A stretch of DNA of 64,000 nt from Varanus komodoensis (taxonomy: Eukaryota; Chordata; Lepidosauria; Squamata; Varanidae). Below the pieces are notes generated by a model. The model was given only the letters and a program-made list of their open reading frames with translations. It made no database searches and was not told the origin of the DNA. A program made the translations under genes and the position numbers. This document shows positions 44,046-55,290 of this stretch, piece by piece. The first letter of the stretch is position 1, and the number at the start of each line of letters is the position of its first letter. The stretch is taken from positions 56,953,868 to 57,017,867 of the forward strand of contig NW_025335568.1 of assembly GCF_004798865.1 (NCBI RefSeq), given 5' to 3'.

Positions 44046-44784
44046 TGTTTTCCTTCCTTGGTCATAGACTGCCCTATGAATAAGTAGATGGCATCTCACA
44101 CATCTGTGGCCTGATCCTTCCAAAAGCAGATGAGGCAAGAGCACTGATACTGGACTGCACCACTTTAGACAGCAGACAGAGGTTACATAGCTGGATGTTC
44201 GCTTCCCTGTGGTGTTTGGGAGCGGGAAATCTGTACATGTGAAACACTGACAGATCAAAGAGAAAACTAGGACTGCCTCTTTGACATCTGGTCCACTACA
44301 TGAAGAATGGTTTGGTTTTCGGTTTTGTTTAATGTAAGAGCATGTGGATCGCCACCTGTGTTCCAAAATGGGCCAGTCCTCAAACAGTTTTACTGCCTCC
44401 TCTACTGTTGAGATGAATTAGGCCACCCACAAGCACATGAAATGTATATCCTCATAGGACAGCAATTCCCCATGTCTGGGAAAGGTGTTAGTGGAGATGC
44501 AAAGGGAACTCTTCTGAAGGAGGATGGATTGATACCAGGTTGAGACTTGCTCCTGAAAGCTGTGCCCAGTGCTGCCTTAGCTTAGAGTAAACTGTGTTTT
44601 GGTTGGAAGAAATAATAATCGTAAAATTTCTTGTGCCCTAGGCTTTATGGATCCCCTCCAAATCCAACCATTCCAGGAAACCATTTAGAACAGCAATATA
44701 CTTTCCTTGCAATTTCTGGCCGAATTCCTCCCGACCAACATTTTGCTGATTCCTGCACCCTTCATCCCAAGACTGAATATGCTC
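44046..44784. other. Unassigned stretch
   Basis: No repeat or exon recognised. A minus-strand 114-codon frame (44022-44366) has no known domain. Confidence 0.5.
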
Positions 44785-45075
44785 CCTGATGGGTGAGACC
44801 AAAGGCCTATCTAGTCCAGCTTTCTGCTTGCACAGTGGCCAACCAGAGGCTTAGAGGAAACCCACAGGCAAGACTTGAATGAAACAACACCTTACTGCCC
44901 CATGTTCCCCAGCAACTAGTATACAGAGGCCTTCCTCTGATCCTGAAGATGGCATATAACCATTATGACTAGAAGCCATGAGTAGCTTTTTTCTCTATGA
45001 ATTTGTCTCATCCCCTTTTAAAACCATCTGTGTTGTTGACGATAACTACTTGTGGCAGAGAATTCCACAGTAGAA
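44785..45075 (-). mobile_element. CR1-like LINE 3' tail
   Basis: GGCCTATCTAGTCCAGCTTT, CACAGTGGCCAACCAGAGGC, ATGTTCCCCAGCAACTAGTA, CATTATGACTAGAAGCCATG and TGTGGCAGAGAATTCCACAG give the full reversed tail and the start of the WNSLP region. Confidence 0.82.
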
Positions 45076-46287
45076 ATAATGCACTGTGTGATTTTTTTTC
45101 AGTTTCTTTCTCTGTGTGTTATATGAACTCATTCCATAAAAGTTCCCTTGTTTGGCTGGGGCATGCTGGCAGCTATAGGCCTTTGCTCTGTCTACAGATG
45201 CAAAGGATTGCAGTGTAATTCAATTAAACACAGTCCCAACTCATCTACATATTTTTTCATCTTTAATCCTTTACTTTACCCATCTAGACCTGAAGAGGAG
45301 TCCTGTGTCAACTTGAAAGGTTGCTTCCAAAATGTCAAACATCAGCTAGTCCTAGACTTCTCTCATTCTACTTCTGCCCTGCTGCTGTTTTTCTTTGAGT
45401 TTGTGCAACCAGGAGATGTTCATATCCAGCATTGCTTCTGTATGTTCTCTCTCCTAATCTCTGCGCTTGAGAAGGCAGCATGGACCTGCTTTGCTCTATT
45501 TCCCCTCAGCGTGTGTGTGTTTTTAGCTGTTTATTTTGGGCTAGCTGGTCTCTGGCAGGGCACAGCCTTTTCCTGTCTGTCCTTAAATACAGGTAGGACG
45601 GATCTCCTTTTTTAGCCCAAATCAGTTGACATCAGGATTGCCTTGGTTTTGTTGTGGCTGAGGAACTGGAGAGGATGCTGTAGTGAATCATAGGTAATTT
45701 GCAGTCTTCAGCAGAGATGGCCATTTTGTTAAGAGAATTGGCTTCATTAATCCCTTCCTAATCTTCTAAAGTAAACAAGGCACACCATCTTTGGAGTGAG
45801 AGAAAAGCTGTGTAAATAAAGCAAACAATAGAGTGATCCACAAATGCCTTTCTAAGCATTTATCAAGTAACTGCTGTCCTTTTGCTATTTTTTGTTGTTG
45901 TTGGGGTGTAATGTGGGGGTCAGCGGGAGGGGGGGAGAGAACAAAAATACACTTATTTCAGGCAGGAACAATATACCCATTTATAGAACCAGTCATTTTA
46001 ATGTTCTGGAAAGAAAACGTGTTCCCAAAATTTGTGCTGCACGATTAGATGCTTTGGAGCATTTCTTTTAACTTGGTATTTTCAGTCCTCAGCACCAAAT
46101 ATAACATCTGAATAACTGATGTTTTGATTTTGTGTAGCCTGGCAAATGACTTCACGAAAATTACTAGTCTGCCTTCATTTACTTAGACATTATGAGCAAA
46201 TAACAACCAATGCCTGCCTGGGATACCCTGCCTTTTGCTTCTAAGGAAGCCTTCACAGTCCAGTTGGAAACTGGGTACTTATTAATA
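45076..46287. other. Unassigned stretch
   Basis: A 155-codon plus-strand frame (45148-45615) is rich in hydrophobic residues but lacks a signal peptide pattern or family I know. A G-rich run lies near 45920-45940. Confidence 0.45.
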
Positions 46288-46380
46288 TTTGTTACTCAGA
46301 TTTATATACCACTTTTTACTGGCTGTTAAACATAAAATGTTATGACATTAAACAACTGCACAACAACACAATAATAGAAA
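46288..46380 (-). repeat. L2 3' tail fragment
   Basis: TTGTTACTCAGATTTATATA then CCACTTTTTACTGGCTGTTA and A-rich sequence, the reverse of an L2 tail and 3' UTR. Confidence 0.5.
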
Positions 46381-46548
46381 CATGAATCAGCTGTAAAATT
46401 CCACACTGTACTGTGTGTTACAGAAGACTGGAGCCTCTTAAACACGTTCTACCTTGGAATGTGCAGTACTGGAAAAAGGCACTTCTTTTGAACTTGATGG
46501 ACTTTTGACACATTTCTAAACTAATAGCCAAAAGCGGGGGGGGGGGGG

Positions 46549-47060
46549 TTCTGCAGAATTGCTTGAAATTTGTGCAGATTTGAAGCTGAGAACTGTATAT
46601 CGCTAGCACAATTAACAAATCACAGGATCATTGCATAGTAGCGTTGGAAGGTGCCAGGAAGGCCATCGGGTCCCACTGCCTGCTGTCGCAGGACATGATG
46701 TTACACCATCCCACTCAGATGGCTGTCCAGTTTCTTTTTGAATGTCTCTAGTGTGGGAGAGCCCACGACCTCTCTAGGCAGCTTGTTCTGCTGTCGCATT
46801 GCTCTGGCAGTGAGGAAGCTTTTCCTGATGTCCAGGAAATAATTTTTCTTCTTCTCTTCATAGCATTTAATAAGAGATGTACAGAAGCATCCTCCTCTCA
46901 CTCCATGGGCACATGCTGTACCTGAGCAACCTGGACGTCAATGACAGCTTATTTCAGATTTGCACAAAATTTGGTTCCTCTGCGCTGTTACTTGCACCAA
47001 TTAAGTTCTTTGCACAAATTTGCACAAGTCACAGAGTGCAGGCCTGCATTTTGCACATAT
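46549..47060. repeat. Unassigned repeat rich in GCACAAATT-type words, split by CR1
   Basis: The left part (46549-46615) has GAAATTTGTGCAGATTTGAA. The right part (46945-47060) has ATTTGCACAAAATTTGG, TTTGCACAAATTTGCACAAG and TTTTGCACATATTT. A CR1 (46620-46885) lies between them. A similar stretch is at 63390-63630. Family unknown. A G13 run (46536-46548) abuts the left edge. Confidence 0.45.
46620..46885 (-). mobile_element. CR1 LINE, 3' end
   Basis: The minus-strand frame 46901-46701 gives LDIRKSFLTARAMRQQNKLP then EVVGSPTLETFKKKLDSHLS and GMV, the CR1 C-terminus. The plus-strand left end 'ttgcatagtagcgttggaag' is the reversed 3' terminus. Same subfamily ending as 54460-55012. Confidence 0.88.
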
Positions 47061-48597
47061 TTATCCGGCATAAAATTGTAATAATTACCAAATCACACCA
47101 TTTTTTAAAGATGGAAGTCCACAACCTGGTTTGACTGGTGCCAGATTGAGTTGGCACCAACACAGGGTTGACAGAAGAGAATTCATGTGCCATGTTGAGA
47201 AAAGCCATTGGATTTTCATCCCATTATTTGATTCCTTGCACAGCCCTATTTCTAACTTGCTAAAGCTGGCAAGATGATTGTGGGGACATGACAGCAGCCA
47301 GCTCCATCTCTGACCTTTCCATGTTCATTTGTTCATTTGGAGCAAGGGCCGCCATATTAATTTTGTAAGATTAGAAAATGTTTGTAAGGAGCTTAAGGGT
47401 GAGAAACATGTTTTGCCCTAGCTGGATGTGCAGCTCTGTGAAGGCTGGAACATGGATGGGAGTCCAAACAGGGATTCCTGCTTGTTGCTCTCCAGATAAA
47501 CCAGTTTCATAAATTTCTGTCTTAAGTTTTGTGACTATTAGAAGAGCAATAAACTGGGGATCCTGGTTCAGATCTGCTAATCAAAGCACGAGTTCCCAAG
47601 TTAGTTTAGGTTCTTCTGCTTATAGAAAGAGCAAAGTATGAGCAATCAGGAAACATGAACAAGCACACTCCATCATTCCAGATAAATCCGGTTTACTGTG
47701 ATGTCTGAACTGACCATACTCCTGTTCTGGAACAGAGGGGCAGGGTAAAATTATAGAAAAAGTCTAATTTTATACTTTGCTATTGCATGAAGAGCAGTGA
47801 TATTTACACTGACTACAGATGTGTTCAAAATCAGGTAAAACTGTTTAATACTTGGCAAACAGCAAGGGGCCAAAAAGCAAAGTATTTGCAAGGAGGGTAC
47901 TTTGTTTAAACACTCCGTGCAAAGCTGCGTTCTGCCACTGCTGCAATTTGTGCATTGTTAGGTATTTATTTTAATATTATTAATATTTATTTTAGAGTGG
48001 ACTTAATAAAAGCCTGCATATCTCTTTAAGCTCACATTGTATATCAAAAAGCCTAGAGAGAGAGTTTGTGCAGAATAAATGTCTTGCTTCCGCCTCCATG
48101 TACACAAAGAAAGGTTTTGTATACAAACACTTTGTGAAGCCAGTCCAGTTCGCCTTCTTGTATTTTATCTCAGCTAGCGGTATCTTAGTAGTTCCTTCTC
48201 TTATGAATTTCATTTCTTCCACCAGATCCCAAAGGTATTCTTAGCTGCAATACTACATGAAGAACAGCTTGCCTCAGTGTAGCTGCAGCTGCATGTGAGG
48301 TGAACCAGGCAAGCTGTAACGTTTAGGCAACGTTTAAGATAATTTGTAAAATGACATCCCTGACTCCCTTCTGTGTGTGTTGCTGTTCACATACAGGAAA
48401 TGGTTTCACCTCCAACTCAGCCATCCGGCGGTTGTTCTGAGTATCATCTTAACCAATGGGCCAGTTAAATCCTGGAGGCAAATGGGCTTTCTGCATGAAT
48501 ATCAATAATACAAAATCTTCTTCTGTGCATTTCTTAATTTCTCAGTACATTAAGAGATGGAAGTGGAAGGAACACATTACAGAAGGACTTAACAATA
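47061..48597. other. Unassigned stretch
   Basis: About 1.5 kb with no repeat or coding signal recognised. TATTTATTTTAATATTATTA near 47960-47990 is simple AT-rich sequence. Confidence 0.5.
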
Positions 48598-48715
48598 AGC
48601 CAGTGGGCATAGCGGTTTGTGTGTTGGGCTGGGACTCAGAAAATCCAGGTTCTAGTCCTCACTTATCTATGAAGCCCACTAGGTGACTTTGACCATTCAG
48701 TGACCCTCTCCTGGA
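48598..48715 (+). mobile_element. Sauria SINE 5' part
   Basis: Diverged head AGCCAGTGGGCATAGCGGTT, GGGACTCAGAAAATCCAGGT, TCTAGTCCTCACTTATCTAT and AGGTGACTTTGACCATTCAG. The 3' half is missing. Confidence 0.72.
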
Positions 48716-48729
48716 TCTTTGGTGATCCA

Positions 48730-49085
48730 GCGTGGTCACATGTGGCAGAAGTGGTGGCTGCCTTCTCCCAGCTGCATTTGGTTCATCAGCTTGCAGCCCT
48801 TCCTGCGTTAGGGTAGCAATCGGATTATGGTAATCCATGCAGTAGTAACCTTCATGTTGAGTTACTGCTTGTCTTTCTGAAAGCTCCAACTAGTTAAGAA
48901 TTTAGCTGCTACTATTTGCATGTGTTGAGTGGTATTAAATCAGTTCTGAAGGAGCTGTGCTGGTGGTGTGTTTGCTCCCAGGCCCAGTTCAAGATGCTTG
49001 CACTCACCTTTAAATACATAAATGGCATGGAGCCCAAACATCTGAAGAAGTAGCTTCTCCTATATCAATCTCTCTGTATGTTAAG
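48730..49085 (+). mobile_element. L2-clade LINE fragment, RT
   Basis: GGATTATGGTAATCCATGCA corresponds to the L2 LDYCNALY block (degraded). Near 48970-49050 GCCCAGTTCAAGATGCTTGC gives AQFKMLALTFKYINGMEPKH, matching AQFKVLVLTFKALHGLGPxY. Truncated at both ends. Confidence 0.75.
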
Positions 49086-49339
49086 TTCATCAGAGGTGAT
49101 CATCAGCCAAGTAGGACTGCAAAACGGTGTCCCAATCCCAAATCATGGAAGCAGCCCTGAAGGTCATCATGATTGATGGTACTGAACGACTGGAAGAAGT
49201 CCAGCAGAACCAGCATAGGCTTATTCCCTCTTGTGTTTTTCTTGGCGTTACTTTAGAGTTCAGTTTTAACATGGCTTTTGAAGACACATGTGGAAGGAGG
49301 GAAGAAAAGAACTGGAACAAAAATTAAAATGTATCTGCT
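49086..49339. other. Unassigned spacer
   Basis: Possibly further degraded L2 sequence. A 66-codon plus-strand frame (49127-49327) has no known domain. Confidence 0.4.
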
Positions 49340-49940
49340 AATATCATAATGTTGTTATTAAAATTCTGTGGTTTGACCACACTTGGGTTAGTGTGCAAAG
49401 TTAAAAAAAGGATACGGAAAGCTGGAAAAAGTGAAGAGAAAGGCAACCAAAATGATCAAGGGCCTGCAGCAGTTCCTCCACAAAGAAAGGTGACAACTGT
49501 TGAGGCTATTCAGCTTGAGAAAAGGTGACTGGGAGGACACGATACACAGAAGTGTGTATGGTGGAAAAGGTGAATAGAGAAATGTTTCTCTCCCTCATAA
49601 TAACGAGAGGTCATCTAATGAAGCTAAATAGTGGGAAATTAGTTAAATGGTGGACTCCATGGCCACCCAAGATGTAATTACGGCCATCAACATGGGTGGT
49701 TTTAAAGGGGGATTAGAAAAGCTAAGGGAGGATAAGGCTATTAATAGTGGCTACTAGTCATGGTGAGCACATTGCTCCTCCAACATCAGAAGCAACATGT
49801 CTCCAAATGAACACAAGAAAGCACTCTTACACTCAGGTCCTGTTTGTGAGTTTCTCATAGCCATTTTGTTGGCTTCTGTGGGGACAGAATGCTGGACTTG
49901 ATAGGTCTCATCCAGCCTGGCACTGCTTATCCTATCAAGA
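49340..49940 (+). mobile_element. CR1-clade LINE, RT C-terminus to 3' tail
   Basis: LEKVKRKATKMIKGLQQFLH-like block near 49415-49470, LFSLRKGD-like near 49510, then TTAAAGGGGGATTAGAAAAG (FKGGLEKL-like). The tail order CTACTAGTCATGGTGAGCAC, CAGGTCCTGTTTGTGAGTTT and GACAGAATGCTGGACTTGAT is complete. It links the tail fragments elsewhere to CR1 RT sequence. Confidence 0.85.
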
Positions 49941-50764
49941 AGACATTTAACGGCAAAATAGGATGCAGGCACACATTTTTACAAGCAAGCAGGCTTCTTC
50001 ATCTCTCATAATGAAAATCTTTTAATGCTCTGGAAACATATATGTGAAAAAAGATCAGATCAAAGTGATGTCCTTGCTGTATTTCTGTTGAGCAGGCCTT
50101 GGAAAATTGAAATCATATTCCAAACTTATTCATAGATTCAGTATAGATCAAGGCCACAGTTGTGTGATCCCCTTCCAGAGTGCTCCAGTTACCTCTAGCA
50201 AGAGGAAATGATACACACGTTGGGGTTAAAAGTAGTTCAGCCCTTATTCAAGTAATTGTTTCCATGTCCAGCTAAATTGCAGTCTCCCTGCTGAGACTGG
50301 CAAGAAGTGTGCCAATTAATGTCAGTTGTGGATGGGGATTTTATTATATGAACTTCAAGAGGCAGGGGCTCACATTGCAAAGCCTTGAAAAACAGCCTCT
50401 GCACATCTGATTCATGTCCCCCCAGTCATCTTTCCATTTGCCCTGGATGTAGCCTCAAAATTTTATGGAGCTTCGACCTTCAGGGGCCTAGATTGTTACC
50501 TCTGACTGTGGGCCCTGTCTGATGTCACTTTTGCAGCATGGGACTGAGTGACTGTATCATTGGCTTCGTAACACACCACAGTCAGTGTCACAGTAAGACG
50601 AAAAGAGTGCCTGTGTTAATTTCCAGTAAAGAGGAAGCGCATTGCTAAATTAAACGACAAAAGAAGGCAACAATTTGCTTAGCATTTGCATATATTATTT
50701 ATAGGTGTAGTTGCACATTCAGAAATGGCGATTATTATTTAGATACAAATTAAAGTTCCTCTTA
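49941..50764. other. Unassigned stretch
   Basis: The 50560-50760 segment is AT-rich and repeat-free, with GCATTTGCATATATTATTTA near 50683. A candidate for a conservation test only. Confidence 0.45.
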
Positions 50765-51010
50765 ACACAATGCAGAGTTAAACTATGGACCTCACTTCCA
50801 CAGGAAGCAGTGATGGCCCCTAATTTGGATGGCTTGAAAAGGTGATTTGACAGATTCCTGGAGGAAGAGGCTACCAGTGGCTACTAGCCTTGTTGGCTAC
50901 GTGGGTGGAACTCTTGCACCCATCCTGTTGGATGCAGCTTTGCCATTGCGTGAACAGAGTGCTGTACTGGTTGGACCATTGGTCTGACCTAGCCCGGCTC
51001 TTCTTACGTT
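50765..51010 (+). mobile_element. CR1-like LINE 3' fragment
   Basis: AGAGTTAAACTATGGACCTC, GCAGTGATGGCCCCTAATTT, GACAGATTCCTGGAGGAAGA and CTACTAGCCTTGTTGGCTAC, ending GGCTCTTCTTACGTTGTTA. A stretch of tail is deleted before the end. Confidence 0.82.
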
Positions 51011-52694
51011 GTTAAATGCAGCGGGGGGCTGTATTTGTTTTGCTTTCCTGTTTGCTTTATTGTCAGGCCAGCTGCTGTGATCCGGGCTGCTGGAGAAGAC
51101 TTTGAGGGTGAGGAGTAAGGAGAGCTGTCACTCCTGCAGACAGGGCCTTCACTGGCCAAGTGAAAGGCTGCCATGGCCTCGGGTGGCGGCGGCTCGTGCC
51201 ACAGTGACCTCTGCTTGCAAAACAGCGATGCAGACCTCTTTCTAGACTGTGTCTTCTGGGGAGGCTCAGAGGGCCTCAATACTTTGCAACTCCCTTCTGA
51301 TGTTCAGGCAGCCTCATTTCTGCAGACAAGTTCAAACTTTTTTCCAGTTGGCTGCTGGGAATTCACGCTTCTTCCCTGGTGCATCATGTTGCCACTGCAG
51401 TGTTTTCACAGTGCATACTATATTATTGTAGTTTTATCATCACAACAGTTGCAAACCGCTTTGAAGTGTTAGAGATACATGCCTCTTTCCCCAAACAAAT
51501 CAAAATCAGTCACTGTATTCAGTGATGAATGCAATAGCAGAAAGAGCCTTTGCTTGCACCAGGCCTACCGGCTGCCGTCCAAGTCTTGCTCCCCCTTTGC
51601 ATTCTGAAAAAGTTGCTCCTGAGCGCTGCATGCCGAGGTGGTATGGAAAATCTGATGCCTTGTCTTGCTCAGGCACTCCTGTAGCGGTTGCATTTCAGTT
51701 GCTTCGTTCCTTAGCTCTGCAAAGTACACAGTTCCTCACTTTGTGTCCTGGGGTTCATTCAGTTTCCCCCCACTCTCCATATTAGCCCATTTCTGCCCAG
51801 TTGCCTGTCACTTTTTTTTCTGTAGCTTCATTCTGTACTCAGCCTTCTTCAGGGTCTTCTTTCTGTTTGTATTGTACTATACCTTTCTTGCAAACGCCTT
51901 GTTTCGGAGCTCCCTGTTGCTGAGCTTCCCGGGGCCCCATGGTCTCTTTCCACTCTCCAGTTTTCCTCCTAGTCAAATTGACCATTGCCAAATTGACCGT
52001 TGCCCTGGCTCACAGACTCAGGAGTGCCCGATGCTTTGTTCTGTGCCGAGCAGAACTTTTCTGCCTCTGCAGCTCAGTAGGTCTGTGAGTATAGGAGGCC
52101 TTCCATCACTGACACAAACATGAAACAATATTGTATGTATTTTCCGCAGAGCTGACATGAGGAAATGCGTTGTCCGTGACCCCATTCAGTTTGCGGGATG
52201 GTGTGGGGTTTGCCAGTTCTGGTGGGAGAGGGACTCCATTGGATCCCCTGGGCTTGGCTTCCCAGACACCACTCTGCTTTGTCACAGCTATGAGTCCAAA
52301 TTCCTGGTGACCTGCACGTGCACCAGCATTTGTGTGGCTTTCACCAAGAATCAAATCCTGCATGAAGGCTGTACAGTGTCCCTCTTCCGCTTCAAGTGCA
52401 GCCGTCTTTGTGCTGCGTGTGACATGGAAGAAGTTTGCTAGTTGTGCAGCCTTCGTTCCACGAGTGTTTGGAGACTTCTTGGTTCATCTTGCTTTCTAAT
52501 GCACAATCGAGCACAAGGTGAAACCTGGAAACACTAGAGGGACAGATTCCACAGAGCTCCATCACAACATACTGTTCACCGTGTTTGTTACTTTGGCTGG
52601 GTTCAGATAGGAGGCTAACCCATCTTATTAAGGAATAGCCCACATTGCAGCAACAACCCACACTCAGCTGTTGAATGGGTTATTGTGTTATCTG
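51011..52694. other. Unassigned stretch with CpG-rich ATG context
   Basis: At 51173 an ATG sits in a strong initiation context (GCTGCCATGGCC) and the next 20 bases are CpG-rich (CGGGTGGCGGCGGCTCG). The frame (51173-51472, MASGGGGSCHSDLCLQNSDA start) matches no protein I recall. The overlapping minus frame (51279-51004) is also open. A plus frame at 52157-52441 and a 152-codon frame at 51665-52123 also lack known domains. Confidence 0.3.
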
Positions 52695-52882
52695 AACCCA
52701 GTCACTGGGTTAGACCCTTTGTCTGACTAGCTCAGTAATGTTGACACTGGCAGCAGCTCCCCAGGGCTTCAGGCAGAAATTTTTACTGACCAACCTGGCC
52801 TTGTCAGGGATCGACTGAGGGACCTTCCACATGGAGAGCATGTGATCTTCCACTGAACTGTGGTCCCTCCCTTCTGCATCCA
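52695..52882 (-). mobile_element. tRNA-derived SINE (second family)
   Basis: The minus strand reads head ACCACAGTTCAGTGGAAGAT (A-box-like) and CTCAGTCGATCCCTGACAAG (B-box-like). The body follows with TTCTGCCTGAAGCCCTGGGG, AGCTGCTGCCAGTGTCAACA and TACTGAGCTAGTCAGAC. Same family as 37966. Confidence 0.78.
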
Positions 52883-53430
52883 GATCTTGATGCTTGGGTA
52901 GTGATCGTCAATATTTGCCCCTGGTCATTGCATTGCAGTAATGGAGGAGACGGTTAGTGTGCATTTTTTCCCTGAGTCATGTGACCCAGGCTTAAGGGAC
53001 ATAGGTCCTTCATGAGGAGTGAACTTCAGCAGATAATTGATTGCGGAATTTTATGACAATCCTGTTTGTGAGTTATTTCCATTGGCTAGCTTTTTTAAAT
53101 GTCTATACAGATAACCTTTGCATAGCAGTGTTTGAGGTTTGTTTTTAATGTCGGCCAGTCATTTAGTAGATGGCTATGAATTTAACAAGGACAGTTAAAC
53201 AGATTTCAGATGCCCCATTATGTGAAATAATACGGGATAGGGAATAAGGCAGCCATCTCTAAACCTCCAAAAGAGACAATGAGTCCAGTAAAAAGTGGAC
53301 ATAAGTGGACAATGGTTCGCATCATATTTGCATGTTCTGATATGTATGTCTGCAGATTATTACCATTTTAGTAAAAACACAAGACATCTCATTGTAGTGT
53401 GGAAGATTTCTCACCTAGTGACCTGCAGAG
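52883..53430. other. Unassigned stretch
   Basis: No repeat or exon recognised. Confidence 0.5.
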
Positions 53431-54060
53431 AAACATAGAAACAGAGCGAGTTGGAAGGGGTCTCCTGGGCCATCTAGTCTGACCCCCAGCTCCAGCCGGC
53501 TCTGCTCACGACATGCCCATCATGTGCATGTCCAGCCTATCTTTGAACACCCTCACCGATGGGGCCTCAACGACCTCCTGTGGAAGCCCATTCCATACCC
53601 TCGGGGTCCTAACTGTCATGAAGTGCTTCCTGGCATCTAAATGGAACCTTGGTTCCCTGAGCTTTGCTCCGTTGGAGCGCGTCCTGCCTTCCTCTGCAGG
53701 GGAGAACAGGTCTCTACCCATCTCCGTGTGACACCCCCACACACGTATACCTGTATGTCGCCAACTTGTCCCCTCTGAGTCTCTTCTTCTCCAGGCTGAA
53801 GAGACCCAGTTCCCTCAGTCTCGCCTCATACCCCATCCCCTGCAAACCAGCCACCAATCTTGTGGCCCTGTGCTGCACTGACTCTAACCTGGCTATATCC
53901 TTTCTGTAATGAGGGGCCCAAAACTCAGCACAGTACTCCAGTTGCGGGTGCACCAGAGTCGTGTAGAGTGGTAGTAATACCTCTCTTGATCTAAAAGCCA
54001 CACTTCTGGCTATGCAGCCAAGGGTGGTGTTCACCCTCTTGACCACCGCATATCATCCTG
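53431..54060 (-). mobile_element. CR1 LINE, RT C-terminus to 3' end
   Basis: Minus-strand frame 54046-53714 gives VNTTLGCIARSVAFRSREVL, LPLYTTLVHPQLEYCAEFWA, IARLESVQHRATRLVAGLQG and [20 protein letters not shown]. Frame 53742-53506 continues with RFHLDARKHFMTVRTPRVWN and GLPQEVVEAPSVRVFKDRLD. The two frames overlap, so one frameshift separates otherwise open sequence. This is the most coherent CR1 coding copy here, so relatively young. Confidence 0.93.
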
Positions 54061-54128
54061 CTCAGCCTGTTGTCCAGGTGCTGACTACCATTCTTACACC
54101 TCTTTATTTTTATTATCTCCATCCATCA

Positions 54129-54152
54129 TCCATCCATCCATCCATCCATCCA
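54129..54152. repeat. (CCAT)n microsatellite
   Basis: Five to six CCAT/ATCC units. Confidence 0.85.
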
Positions 54153-54184
54153 AAACTTTTGTATGCTGTCCCTTATGCCTTGGC

Positions 54185-54320
54185 ATCTCTATTACATTTA
54201 TACTCCACTTTTTTCCTTCTTGCAGGGAATCAAAGGCAGCTTATGTGGCTCCAATGTATCCTCAGAACAACCCTGTGAGATCGGCTGAGAGTGAGGGACT
54301 GGCCTAGAGTCACCCATTTT
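54185..54320 (-). mobile_element. Sauria SINE-like fragment
   Basis: Reverse of the 3' and middle parts: TTTATACTCCACTTTTTTCC, GGCAGCTTATGTGGCTCCAA, AACAACCCTGTGAGATCGGC and CCTAGAGTCACCCAT. Head absent. Confidence 0.7.
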
Positions 54321-54459
54321 TTTTAAGATAAATGAAATAAAAATAAGAGACACGGAGCCTCTGTGGGCACTGTTGGTGCCCATGGATACCAATTTGAAGG
54401 CTGCAAGTATTGACCTTTTCACCAGTTTGAAGTACTACACTAATAAAAACCTCAGTCCA

Positions 54460-55012
54460 GGAGTAGTCAAATTACATGCTTAAACGTACTCTTAGCTTGC
54501 CTGGAATACTGTGTTCAGTCGTGGGCACCCAGGTTTTAAAAAGATGCCGAAAAACTTGAAAGAGTTCAGAGGAGGGCAGCAAAGATGCTCCAGGCTCTGG
54601 AAAAAAAGCCCTGTGATGCGAGACTGAGAGAGCTGGGTGTGCTTACCCTTGTGAAGAGAAGACTATGAGGGACATGATGGCACTCCCGTACAAGTACCTC
54701 AAAGCCTGTCGCGAAGAGGAAGGGAAGGCCTCTTTTCACTCATCCCTGAGTAGGACACGGAACAATGAACTTAACTGCAGCACACCAAATTCAGGCTAGA
54801 CATCAGGAGAAAGTTCCTCGCTGTCAGAGCAATATGACAAGGGGACCAGTTGCCAAGCGAGGTGGTGGGCTCCCCACACTAGAGACATTCAAGGCGAAAC
54901 TGGACAGCCATCTGAGTGGGATGGTGTGACTTGGTGCCGTACACCAGCAGGCAGTTGGACCCGATGGCCCCCTTGGCCCCTTCCAACCCTACTGTTCTGT
55001 GAACCTATGAAT
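54460..55012 (+). mobile_element. CR1 LINE, RT C-terminus to 3' end
   Basis: LEYCVQSWAPRF-like block near 54500, LKEFRGGQQRCSRLW-like near 54555 (VQRRAAKMLQ region), LRELGVLTLVKRRL-like near 54625, and VVGSPTLETFKAKLDSHLSG near 54865-54920. It ends CTACTGTTCTGTGAACCTATGA, the CR1 terminus. Several frame breaks. Confidence 0.88.
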
Positions 55013-55014
55013 CT

Positions 55015-55290
55015 AAAGTAAGAAGATCAGCTGGTGTCCATGTTGTGGTCTTTTCTGTGCCAGGTGAAGACTTTTATTTCCTCAGGCCTTTTAGCCTCTC
55101 AGTCTGTTTTAGAAAAGAAAAATGCATTTCTTTGTTTTAGATCCTTGCATGGCTGTTGGCTTTCATTTTGGTTTTTACTTCAGTCTGTTTTAAGTTCATG
55201 GTACTGATATTAATGTTTACCGTGTCATTGTATTTTATGTTTTGTGACCTGTTCAGAGAGCTTTGGCTAATGGGCATTCAAGACAGGTAA
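55015..55290 (+). mobile_element. L2-clade LINE 3' UTR and tail
   Basis: GTCTTTTCTGTGCCAGGTGA and 'tagatccttgcatggctgtt' parallel the 42640 copy. The end GACCTGTTCAGAGAGCTTTG then GCTAATGGGC is an L2 tail. It starts immediately after the CR1 3' end. Confidence 0.72.

Noticed and set aside
45148-45615. 155-codon hydrophobic frame, possible membrane protein
   Set aside because: Hydrophobicity follows from T-rich sequence. There is no convincing signal peptide or helix spacing and no known family.
53506-54046. Two minus-strand frames as a possible host gene
   Set aside because: They are consecutive parts of a CR1 RT C-terminus and 3' end.
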